Assembly: GCF_018390645.1 (NCBI RefSeq)
Contig: NZ_JAHBGC010000017.1
Coordinates: 1-64,000 of the forward strand
DNA: 64,000 nt
From: Ancylobacter dichloromethanicus
Lineage (GTDB): Bacteria; Pseudomonadota; Alphaproteobacteria; Rhizobiales; Xanthobacteraceae
Direction of reading: 5' to 3'
The position numbers and the translations under genes were made by a program. Shown one piece after another: positions 48,912 to 55,472 of this stretch (the first letter of the stretch is position 1; each line of letters begins with the position of its first letter). The notes under the pieces were generated by a model. It was given only the letters and a program-made list of their open reading frames with translations, had not been told where the DNA came from and searched no databases.

Positions 48912-49787
48912 ATGTCATCGGAGCAGTTCGACGAAGCATTGAAGCGTGTCCTCGTTCACGAGGGCGGCTATGCCGACCATCCGGCCGACCCGGGCGGCGC
49001 GACCATGAAGGGCGTGACCCAGCGCGTCTATGACGGCTGGCGCCGGCGCCAGGGCAAGGCGCTGGCCAGCGTGCGCCACATCACCAATGCCGAGGTGGCG
49101 GCCATCTACCGCTTCCAGTACTGGGACGAGATCCGTGCCGACGCCATGCCGCCCGGCGTCGACTATGTCGTCTTCGACGGCGCGGTGAATTCCGGCCCGG
49201 CGCAGTCCGTCAAATGGCTGCAGCGGGCCCTCGGCGTGGCCGCGGACGGCCAGGTCGGCGCGGCGACGCTCGATGCGCTGGACCGCCACCGCGACCATGA
49301 CCGGCTGATCGCCGACATACTCTCGCGCCGCCTCGCCATGCTGAAGGCGCTGCGGACCTGGCCGCACTTCGGTGTCGGCTGGTCCCGCCGCGTGGCCGAG
49401 GTCAAGAGGCACGGGCAGGCGGCGGCCATGGGCAGCGTGGGGCCGGCGCCGACCTGGAGCAAGGCGGGCGCGCAGCCCGCGACGCTCGACGACCTCGCCA
49501 CCGCGCCGGCGCCGATCGGCGGCTCGGCCGGTGCCGTCGCCGGCGGCGGCAGCGCCGCCGTGCTGATCGACCAGGCGAAAGACACGCTGCAGCCGATGGT
49601 CGGCAGCGGTGGCTGGCTCGACACCATCTTCGCCGGCCTTGTCGCCGCCGGCGTCGCGGTGGCGATCGGCGGCGCCGTCTATGGCATCTGGGCGTCGCGT
49701 CGCAATCGGAAGGTGGCGGCCGTCGTCAGCGGCGAAGCGACGGCGGACCTCAGCGAGCTGCGCCACATCGGGCGAGCCGTGGCATGA
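48912..49787 (+). CDS. Endolysin: GH108 lysozyme with peptidoglycan-binding domain and C-terminal membrane helix
   Basis: 291 residues. VLVHEGGYADHPADPGGATMKGVT (about residues 14-37) is the glycosyl hydrolase 108 active-site region with its catalytic glutamate in HEGG. DYVVFDGAVNSGPAQSVKWLQRALGVAADGQVGAATLDAL is the PG_binding_3 domain. After an Ala/Gly linker, WLDTIFAGLVAAGVAVAIGGAVYGIWASRR (about 237-266) is one membrane helix, so the protein may be tethered to the inner membrane. It hydrolyses peptidoglycan at lysis. Confidence 0.88.
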   Translation: MSSEQFDEALKRVLVHEGGYADHPADPGGATMKGVTQRVYDGWRRRQGKALASVRHITNAEVAAIYRFQYWDEIRADAMPPGVDYVVFDGAVNSGPAQSVKWLQRALGVAADGQVGAATLDALDRHRDHDRLIADILSRRLAMLKALRTWPHFGVGWSRRVAEVKRHGQAAAMGSVGPAPTWSKAGAQPATLDDLATAPAPIGGSAGAVAGGGSAAVLIDQAKDTLQPMVGSGGWLDTIFAGLVAAGVAVAIGGAVYGIWASRRNRKVAAVVSGEATADLSELRHIGRAVA

Positions 49788-50128
49788 GCTGGCTCCTCGC
49801 CATCGTGCTGGACTGGACGCCCTGGTGGCTGTGGACGGCCGCCGGTGGCGTGCTGCTGGCGGCGACGTTCTCCCTCTGGCGGCCGATCCTCGCCATCCTC
49901 CCCTGGCCCGCCATCGTCGCCCTGGCGGCGTCGATCGTCGGCGCCCTCGCTTATCTCGCCGGCCGCAACAAAGGCGCGGCCGGCGCTCTCCAGCGCGCCC
50001 GAGACAAGGAGCAGGCCCGTGCAGACGACATCGAACACCGCGCTGCTGCGGCTCGCGAGCGTGCTGACCGGGACGCTCTTTCTGGTGGGCTGCGTGACGA
50101 CGACGGCTGGCGAAGGAACGACGGGTAA
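49784..50128 (+). CDS. Inner-membrane spanin (Rz-like)
   Basis: 114 residues. Two hydrophobic helices (about 13-30 and 38-59), then a charged helix GAAGALQRARDKEQARADDIEHRAAAARERADRD with coiled-coil character. With the overlapping lipoprotein gene this forms the classic i-spanin/o-spanin arrangement. Most i-spanins have one membrane helix, so a combined holin-like function is possible. It starts at ATGA on the endolysin stop. Confidence 0.7.
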   Translation: MSWLLAIVLDWTPWWLWTAAGGVLLAATFSLWRPILAILPWPAIVALAASIVGALAYLAGRNKGAAGALQRARDKEQARADDIEHRAAAARERADRDALSGGLRDDDGWRRNDG

Positions 50129-50246
50129 AGCCGTCTGCCGCTCCTTCCGGCCGATCACCTGGTCCGCCCAGGACACGGACGAGACCATCGCCCAGGTGAA
50201 GGCACACAACGCCGTCTGGCGCGAGATATGCGGAGCCGGCCGATGA
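50019..50246 (+). CDS. Outer-membrane spanin lipoprotein (Rz1-like), nested start
   Basis: 75 residues from a GTG at 50019 with AAGGAG seven bases upstream. Residues 1-25 form a lipoprotein signal ending in the lipobox LVGC (C25). The mature 51 residues contain VCRSFRPITWSAQDTDETIAQVKAHNAVWREIC, a pattern I know from Rz1-like proteins of Hyphomicrobiales prophages. The first 110 bases overlap the i-spanin gene in another frame, as for lambda Rz/Rz1. The stop overlaps the next ATG. Confidence 0.82.
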   Translation: MQTTSNTALLRLASVLTGTLFLVGCVTTTAGEGTTGKAVCRSFRPITWSAQDTDETIAQVKAHNAVWREICGAGR

Positions 50247-50542
50247 ACGACATGCCGCGCCCGGCGGACACACCGGCACGGCCGAAGCTGCGGCTGGACT
50301 TCACCTTCAACCCGATCAACCTCGGCGCCCTGTTCGCCATGCTGGTCGGTGCCGGCTATGCCTATGGCCAGCTGACCATGCGGCTCGGGCTGGTGGAAAT
50401 GCAGTCCAGCCAGCTCACCCACCAGCTGACGGCGCAGACGCAGCTGATGGAACGCTGGGTCCGCACCGACGAACAGGTGATGGCGCTGCAGCGTGATGTT
50501 GAAAAGCTCGATGGCCGCGTGACCCGGATCGAGCGGCCCTGA
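50243..50542 (+). CDS. Small membrane protein, holin candidate
   Basis: 99 residues with a short cytoplasmic start, one hydrophobic helix (INLGALFAMLVGAGYAYGQL, about 25-44) and a helical C-terminus with heptads (SSQLTHQLTAQTQLMERWVRTDEQVMALQRDVEKLDGRVTRIE). Located in the lysis cassette and coupled to the spanin gene by ATGA. A single-helix (class III) holin or signal-anchor protein is possible; the coiled coil is unusual for a holin. Confidence 0.6.
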   Translation: MNDMPRPADTPARPKLRLDFTFNPINLGALFAMLVGAGYAYGQLTMRLGLVEMQSSQLTHQLTAQTQLMERWVRTDEQVMALQRDVEKLDGRVTRIERP

Positions 50543-50842
50543 ATGCGGCCGCATCCGCAGATCGCGCCCTATATCCGCCGCACCAGCCGCGACCGGGCCG
50601 AGCTGGTGGTGCAGATGGCGCCGGAGAATGGCGACCCGGTGCCCGCCCTCGTCATCCCGCTCGATGCACGCGCGGGAACCCGCATGCTGGCCGAGCTTCT
50701 CGACGTGTTCCGCAGTGCCTGGATAGAAGCGTCGCCGGCGTGCGACCGTGCCGGCTGGATATCGTGCGACACCCCAAGGGAAAAGACGGCAAATCGCACG
50801 AGCGATCCGCGTAACCCTTTGAAAACAAACGCTAACACCTGA
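50543..50842 (+). CDS. Small hypothetical protein at the right prophage end
   Basis: 99 residues starting immediately after the previous stop and ending at the base before attR. PYIRRTSRDRAELVVQMAPENGDPVPALVIPLDARAGTRMLAELLDVFRSAWIEASPA looks like a folded small domain; the last 20 residues become AT-rich and Asn/Thr-rich. No family recognised. Confidence 0.55.
   Translation: MRPHPQIAPYIRRTSRDRAELVVQMAPENGDPVPALVIPLDARAGTRMLAELLDVFRSAWIEASPACDRAGWISCDTPREKTANRTSDPRNPLKTNANT
50740..50799. repeat. GTGCGAC repeats beside attR, candidate integrase arm sites
   Basis: GTGCGAC at 50740-50746 and 50764-50770, and the inverted TCGCAC at 50794-50799, 24 and about 30 bases apart. The same hexamer flanks attL. 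The copy at 50764 reads GTGCGACACC, as one of the iterons at 26528 does. They lie inside the end of the last prophage gene. Confidence 0.45.
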
Positions 50843-50889
50843 AATCATAATCCTGGGGTCGGGGGTTCAAGTCCCTCTCCCGCTACCAC
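50843..50889. other. attR core (47 bp)
   Basis: Perfect copy of 12559-12605, i.e. the tRNA-Met 3' end from the anticodon loop through CCA plus one base. There is no 5' half, so this is not a functional tRNA. Marks the right end of the prophage. Confidence 0.95.
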
Positions 50890-50934
50890 AACACCGCGAA
50901 CCTCTCGATCAGATAAACGCTCCCCGTCCGACCA

Positions 50935-50962
50935 TAAAAAAGCCCGGCCGAAGCCGGGCTTT
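50935..50962 (-). terminator. Intrinsic terminator of the BA14K gene
   Basis: GCCCGGC-CGAA-GCCGGGC stem flanked on the minus-strand 3' side by TTTTTT. Read on the minus strand, it follows the stop at 51012 by about 50 bases. Confidence 0.8.
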
Positions 50963-51011
50963 CGTTCAGGTGGGAGGCTCGCGGGGAAGGCGAGCCGGCA
51001 ACGCGGCTCGC

Positions 51012-51506
51012 TCAGTAGGGCGAGACACACTGCTGGCGGGGGCCGTTGTAAGGCTGGAACGTGTTGTCCGAGGCGCGGTAGGAACGATAGTGGTTGGCGC
51101 ACCACTGGATATGGGCATTGCCGCCGGCATAGCTGGGCTGGCTGGCAGCCGCGCCGAGCGCACCGCCGATGAGCGCGCCAGCGGCGAAGGCGCCGGCCGG
51201 GAACCACCAGCCATTATACTGGCGATAGCCGGGGCGGTAATAATTGTAGCCACGATGGCCGTTATAGTAGTGCCGGCCGCCGCTGGCCCAATAGCCGCGG
51301 CGCGCGCCCTGGCGGTGACCCTGCCTGTAACCCTGGCGGTAGCCCTGACGTTTGCCCTGGCGATAACCCGGCCGGTACTGCACCTGCTCAATGTTTGAGT
51401 CCGGCTTGGCGATCGTCTGCGGCATAATTGGCGCGGACATCGCCGGCATAACGCTTGATGTCACGACCATTGCGGCAGTAGCAAGAGCAATTGAAAGCTT
51501 CTTCAT
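51012..51506 (-). CDS. BA14K-like secreted protein
   Basis: 164 residues from the ATG at 51506. Signal peptide (KKLSIALATAAMVVTSSVMPAMSA), an Arg/Gln/Tyr-rich repeat region (YRQGKRQGYRQGYRQGHRQG), a short Gly/Ala hydrophobic segment (AGAFAAGALIGGALGAAAS) and the BA14K C-terminus HIQWCANHYRSYRASDNTFQPYNG..QQCVSPY. BA14K proteins are cell-envelope proteins of Hyphomicrobiales, first known as a Brucella antigen with lectin-like properties. It is the first host gene right of the prophage. Confidence 0.88.
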   Translation of the reverse strand: MKKLSIALATAAMVVTSSVMPAMSAPIMPQTIAKPDSNIEQVQYRPGYRQGKRQGYRQGYRQGHRQGARRGYWASGGRHYYNGHRGYNYYRPGYRQYNGWWFPAGAFAAGALIGGALGAAASQPSYAGGNAHIQWCANHYRSYRASDNTFQPYNGPRQQCVSPY

Positions 51507-51599
51507 AGCGGCATCCTCCGTATTACAACCGTTGCACATGGTGTAACGGACTTTCCATGAATGCTCGCTGAACGAGATCTTCAATTAAACGTCAGATTT

Positions 51600-51615
51600 C
51601 TGAACGTACGTTCAG
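51600..51615. promoter_or_regulatory. Perfect 16-bp palindrome upstream of the BA14K gene
   Basis: CTGAACGTACGTTCAG is perfectly self-complementary. It lies about 95 bases upstream of the BA14K start, where a regulator such as a TetR- or LuxR-type dimer could bind. No regulator gene for it is recognised nearby. Confidence 0.5.
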
Positions 51616-51651
51616 GATGGCGAGGCGCAGCATTCAAGCACCGTAACGCAT

Positions 51652-51680
51652 GAGGGCGCGCGGTGTTCCCGCGCGCCCTC
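51652..51680 (-). terminator. Strong hairpin after the HbpS-like gene
   Basis: GAGGGCGCGCGG-TGTT-CCCGCGCGCCCTC forms a near-perfect stem of 12 base pairs, 34 bases beyond the stop of the minus-strand gene at 51714. There is no T tract, so termination is likely but not certain. Confidence 0.55.
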
Positions 51681-51713
51681 TCCGGCCGGTATTAACTTCC
51701 CGTGATCGGGGTG

Positions 51714-52151
51714 TCAGTCGGCGCCGGGATCGGCGGTGAAGCCCGCCGCCGCAATGCCGGCGCCCGCCGCCGCCTCGTCATTCTCCGACGTGTCGCCGGA
51801 GATGCCGACCGCGCCGATCACCTCGCCCGCCGCGTCGCGGATCAGCACCCCGCCCGGCACCGGCACCAGCGCGCCACCGACCACGCTCGTCACCGAGGCG
51901 ACGAAGAACGCCTGTTCCTTGGCCCGCTTGAAGATCGAGCGCGAGCCCATGCCGAGCGCGAGCGCGCCATAGGCCTTGCCATGGGCGACCTCGAAGCGCT
52001 TCAGGCTGGTGCCGTCCTCGGCCGCCGACACCTTCACCGCGCCGCGCGCGTCGAGCACGACCACCGCCATCGGCTTGAAATGGCCGGCCCGGCAATGGTC
52101 CAGCGCGGTGGAGAGGATGGTCTGGGCGGCGTCGAGACTGAGACTGGACAT
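51714..52151 (-). CDS. HbpS/GlcG-like heme-binding family protein
   Basis: 145 residues of the GlcG/HbpS (DUF336) family: LSLDAAQTILSTALDHCRAGHFKPMAVVVLDARGAVKVSAAEDGTSLKRFEVAHGKAYGALALG..VPVPGGVLIRDAAGEVIGAVGISGD. Members are found beside glycolate and other oxidation genes; some bind heme. Divergent from the TRAP transporter genes with a shared operator-like site between, which ties it to the same pathway. Confidence 0.85.
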   Translation of the reverse strand: MSSLSLDAAQTILSTALDHCRAGHFKPMAVVVLDARGAVKVSAAEDGTSLKRFEVAHGKAYGALALGMGSRSIFKRAKEQAFFVASVTSVVGGALVPVPGGVLIRDAAGEVIGAVGISGDTSENDEAAAGAGIAAAGFTADPGAD

Positions 52152-52240
52152 GCGTTTCCCCTTTATGGGCCTGATTTTCCGTGCCCGAATGTGCCTTTCG
52201 TCGACGCTTGGTCAAGTCTCGCCTTGCCTTCTCGGCGGAT

Positions 52241-52259
52241 TTTTGCATTCATAATTCAT
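52241..52259. promoter_or_regulatory. 19-bp element shared with the sgaA promoter
   Basis: TTTTGCATTCATAATTCAT, identical to 58513-58531. It lies between the divergent HbpS-like and dctP genes. FCD-type GntR regulators, two of which are encoded nearby, bind AT-rich elements of this size, so this is probably their operator. Confidence 0.7.
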
Positions 52260-52371
52260 AGTTCGGTCTCGCCAAGGATCGGCGCCGCCTGTCTGGCGTC
52301 GGTTGCCGGCGTTGCCGCGCGAATAAAAGCACCGGGGAACCGGGCACTGAGGAAACCCAAAGGAGCATGCC

Positions 52372-53355
52372 ATGATCCGCCTCACGCGAATCGTGTCGGC
52401 GATTGCCGGCACCGTCTTGCTTGCCGCCACGGCGGCAGCCGAGCCCGTCGAAATCAAGCTCGGCCATGTGGGCGAGCCGGGTTCACTGTTCGACCAGACC
52501 TCGCAGGAATTCGCCAAACGCGCCAACGCCAAGCTCGGCGACAAGGGCCATGTCGTCGTCTACGGCTCCAGCCAGCTCGGCAGCGACAGCGAGCTGCTGA
52601 AGAAACTGAAGCTCGGCACCGTCGACCTCGCCCTCCCCTCGACCGTGATGACGACGGTCGCGCCCGAGTTCGGCCTGTTCGAGATGCCCTATCTGGTCAA
52701 GGACCGCGACCATGCCGTGAAGATCCGCGACGCGGTGATCGAGCCGGTGCTGGTGCCGATAGCCAAGGACAAGGGCTACGAGATCATCGCGGTGTGGGAG
52801 AACGGCTTCCGCCAGATCACCAACAACAGCCGCCCGATCAACAAGCCCGAGGACCTGAAGGGCATCAAGCTGCGCGTGCCCAAGGGCGTGTGGCGCGTGC
52901 GCATGTTCCAGGCCTATGGCGCCTCGCCGAGCCCGATGGCGCTGTCGGAGGTCTTCGTCGCGCTGCAGACCGGGGTGATGGACGGGCAGGAGAACCCGCT
53001 GGCCCAGATCTACCCCTCGCGCTTCCAGGAAGTGCAGAAGTACCTGTCGATGACCGGCCACGTCTACACCCCGGCCTACCTCACCGCCGGGCGCAGCTGG
53101 TCGAAGCTGCCGCCGGACGTGCAGAAGGCCCTCGCCGAAACGGCCGTCGAGATGCAGCCGGTGGCGCTGGAGATCGCCGCCAAGCTCGACGACGAGCTTC
53201 TCGGCAAGCTCAAGGACGCCGGCATGCAGGTGAACGAGGTCGACAAGGCCGCCTTCATCGAAGCCTCCAAGCCGGTCTATGAGGAGTTCGCCAAGGAAGT
53301 GCCGGGCGGTCAGAAGCTGATCGACGACTCCCTCGCCCTCGGCAAGGGCTCCTGA
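52372..53355 (+). CDS. dctP: TRAP transporter substrate-binding protein DctP
   Basis: 327 residues. Signal peptide (about 1-24, cleaved near AAA-EP), then the DctP fold: VEIKLGHVGEPGSLFDQTSQEFAKRANAKL..LGSDSELLKKLKLGTVDLALPS..GFRQITNNSRPINKPEDLKGIKLRVP..RMFQAYGASPSPMALSEVFVALQTGVMDGQENPL. The arginine of KLRVP would salt-bridge a carboxylate, so the ligand is probably an organic acid. AAAGGAG precedes the ATG. Heads dctPQM. Confidence 0.93.
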   Translation: MIRLTRIVSAIAGTVLLAATAAAEPVEIKLGHVGEPGSLFDQTSQEFAKRANAKLGDKGHVVVYGSSQLGSDSELLKKLKLGTVDLALPSTVMTTVAPEFGLFEMPYLVKDRDHAVKIRDAVIEPVLVPIAKDKGYEIIAVWENGFRQITNNSRPINKPEDLKGIKLRVPKGVWRVRMFQAYGASPSPMALSEVFVALQTGVMDGQENPLAQIYPSRFQEVQKYLSMTGHVYTPAYLTAGRSWSKLPPDVQKALAETAVEMQPVALEIAAKLDDELLGKLKDAGMQVNEVDKAAFIEASKPVYEEFAKEVPGGQKLIDDSLALGKGS

Positions 53356-53468
53356 GCCCGTTCCAGCCGGCGGCCGCGCGCGGCGCGCCGGCTGGAACGC
53401 CCCCATACACGCCCCCCCCCGCTCCTTCAGAACGCGCGGCCGAGCCCCCGCGCCCTTGGATCAGCAAC

Positions 53469-54020
53469 ATGCTCGCAATAAGAAGATCCTACGACCGGAT
53501 CTTGGAGGTCGTCGCCGCGCTGCTGATGGCGGCCCTGACCGGCATCATTGTGCTCGGCTTCGTCTTCCGGGCCCTCGGCCTGTCACTGGTCTGGTACGAC
53601 GAGATCGCCTCGATCGGCCTGTGCTGGCTGACCTATTACGGCAGCGCCCTGGCCGCCCTGCGCGGCGCGCATATCGGCTTTCCCGGCATCGTGAACGCCT
53701 TTCCGCCGGCGCTGCGCGTCGCCAGCACCATCGCCGCTGAAATCATTGTCCTTGCCTTCTTCGTGATCCTCGCGGTCACCGGGCTGGAGGTTCTGGACAT
53801 TCTGCAGGGCGACACGCTGGTCTCGATTCCGTCCGTCTCGCTGGTGGTCACCCAGTCGGTGATCCCGATCACGGCGGTGCTGTTCATCATTGCCGAGCTG
53901 CTGCGCTTTCCCGAGGTTCTCGCCGCCGCGCGCGGCGCCGGCTTCGAGGACCATGAATTGAAGGAAGCGCTCGAAACCGTCCAGGAAACCGCTTCGTCCA
54001 CCGGAGGCACCTCCCGATGA
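53469..54020 (+). CDS. dctQ: TRAP transporter small permease DctQ
   Basis: 183 residues with four hydrophobic helices (about 16-36, 48-66, 84-107, 125-147), the size and topology of DctQ; LSLVWYDEIASIGLCWLTYYGSALAALRGAHIGF is the family-typical second-helix region. A helical Glu-rich tail follows. Overlaps dctM by four bases; it binds the large permease. Confidence 0.9.
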   Translation: MLAIRRSYDRILEVVAALLMAALTGIIVLGFVFRALGLSLVWYDEIASIGLCWLTYYGSALAALRGAHIGFPGIVNAFPPALRVASTIAAEIIVLAFFVILAVTGLEVLDILQGDTLVSIPSVSLVVTQSVIPITAVLFIIAELLRFPEVLAAARGAGFEDHELKEALETVQETASSTGGTSR

Positions 54021-55336
54021 GCAGCACGATGGGTCTTATGTTCATCGGCCTGTTCGGCATGGTGCTGCTGAACGTGCCGATCGCGGTGGCGCTCGGCATG
54101 GTGGCGGTGATCGCCATCTGGGCGACGCAGGGCACCGACATGCTGCCGAACGTGGCGCTGGTCATGTTCGAGGGCGCCACCAACTTCCCGCTGCTCGCCA
54201 TCCCGCTGTTCATCCTGGCGGGCGGCATCATGAACTCGTCGTCGATTTCACGGCGGCTGATCAACCTCGCCTCCGCCATGCTCGGCTTCGTGCGCGGCGG
54301 CCTCGCCATGGTGACGATCGGCTCGTCGATGTTCTTCGCCGAGATTTCCGGCTCGGCGGTCGCCGGCGTCGCCGCGCTCGGCTCGCTGCTGATCCCGGCC
54401 ATGAAGAGCCGCGGCTACAGCAAGGAGTTCGCGGCGGCGATCTCGTCCTCCTCGGCGAGCCTGGCGATCATCCTGCCGCCCTCCATCCCGATGATCCTCT
54501 ACGCGGTGATGGCGCAGGTCTCGGTGGTGAAGATGTTCATCTCCGGCCTGCTGCCGGGCCTGCTCGGCGGCGCCGGGCTGGCGCTGGCGAGCTGGTACTA
54601 CGCGGTGAAGAACGACTTCCCGGTCGAGCAGCGCTTCGCCTGGAGCCGGCTGGTGACGGCGTTCCGCGAAGCGCTGTGGGCGCTCATGCTGCCGGTCATC
54701 ATCCTCGGCGGCATCTTCGGCGGCTTCGTCACCGCCACCGAGGGCGCGGCGGTGGCGGTGTGCGCGGCGCTGTTCATCGCCATCGTGGTCTATCGCGAGC
54801 TCAGCTTCAAGGCGCTGTACCGCGCCCTGGTTGATGGCGCGCTGCAGACGGCGGTGGTCATGCTGCTGGTTGCCGCCTCGGCGCTGGTCGGCGTGTTCCT
54901 CACCGAGAGCCGGGTGCCGCAGGCGCTGGCCGCCTCGATCGCGGAGTTCACCACCAACCCCTACCTCGTGCTGCTGCTGCTCAACATCCTGTTCCTGATC
55001 CTCGGGATGTTCCTGCACTCGGCGGCCGCGATCATCCTCACCGTCCCCATCGTCCTGCCGCTGATCCAGCAGGTCGGCATCGACCCGGTGCATTTCGGCC
55101 TGGTGCTGACGCTGAACCTCGCCATCGGCCAGCAGACGCCGCCCGTCGCCTCGGTCTTGATCGCCGCCTGCTCGATCGCGAAGTCCGACATCTGGCAGAC
55201 CACCAAGGCCAATATCGGCTTCCTGCTCGTCCTCGTCGCGGTGCTGCTGATCTGCACCTATGTGCCGTGGTTCGCGCTGGCACCGACGCAATGGTTCTAT
55301 GGCGACCCCTCGATCGGCGCCATGCCGGTCAACTGA
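54017..55336 (+). CDS. dctM: TRAP transporter large permease DctM
   Basis: 439 residues, about twelve membrane helices. NFPLLAIPLFILAGGIMNSSSISRRLINLA, EISGSAVAGVAALGSLLIPAMKSRGYSKEFAAAISSSSASLAIILPPSIPMILYAV and IGQQTPPVASVLIAACSIAK are DctM signatures. Sodium-coupled uptake with DctQ and DctP. Followed by a terminator. Confidence 0.94.
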   Translation: MSSTMGLMFIGLFGMVLLNVPIAVALGMVAVIAIWATQGTDMLPNVALVMFEGATNFPLLAIPLFILAGGIMNSSSISRRLINLASAMLGFVRGGLAMVTIGSSMFFAEISGSAVAGVAALGSLLIPAMKSRGYSKEFAAAISSSSASLAIILPPSIPMILYAVMAQVSVVKMFISGLLPGLLGGAGLALASWYYAVKNDFPVEQRFAWSRLVTAFREALWALMLPVIILGGIFGGFVTATEGAAVAVCAALFIAIVVYRELSFKALYRALVDGALQTAVVMLLVAASALVGVFLTESRVPQALAASIAEFTTNPYLVLLLLNILFLILGMFLHSAAAIILTVPIVLPLIQQVGIDPVHFGLVLTLNLAIGQQTPPVASVLIAACSIAKSDIWQTTKANIGFLLVLVAVLLICTYVPWFALAPTQWFYGDPSIGAMPVN

Positions 55337-55360
55337 CCGCCAGAACACCCGACACGACCG

Positions 55361-55391
55361 ACCTCCCCGGCTCGCGCCGGGGAGGTTTTTG
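55361..55391 (+). terminator. Intrinsic terminator of dctPQM
   Basis: ACCTCCCCGGC-TCGC-GCCGGGGAGGT, a perfect ten-base-pair stem or more, followed by TTTTTG. It lies 25 bases after the dctM stop. Confidence 0.9.
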
Positions 55392-55413
55392 TTTGCCCGC
55401 AGGATCGACAATG

Positions 55414-55446
55414 AAAAGGCCCCGCACCGGTGGGCGCGGGGGCCTT
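55414..55446 (-). terminator. Intrinsic terminator of the FAD/Fe-S dehydrogenase gene
   Basis: AAGGCCCCGC (55416-55425) with GCGGGGGCCTT (55436-55446); read on the minus strand it ends in CCTTTTC, 27 bases after the stop of the gene ending at 55473. Back to back with the dctM terminator. Confidence 0.8.
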
Positions 55447-55472
55447 GAGAGGGGGGCGCCGGTCGGCGTTGG

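Larger units (their letters stand above)
12559..50889. mobile_element. Complete-looking temperate podovirus prophage (about 38.3 kb)
   Basis: Bounded by a perfect 47-base direct repeat, the left copy being the 3' part of tRNA-Met, with the integrase next to it. The content runs in phage order: integration, lysogeny control, replication, packaging, head, T7-type tail tube, internal virion proteins, antirepressor, fibre, lysis. Every expected virion gene class except a certain holin is represented without visible disruption, so it may be inducible. No phage RNA polymerase or DNA polymerase was recognised. Confidence 0.95.

Noticed and set aside
50843..50889. Second tRNA gene
   Set aside because: Only the 3' part of tRNA-Met is present; it lacks the D arm and 5' acceptor strand and is the attR core.
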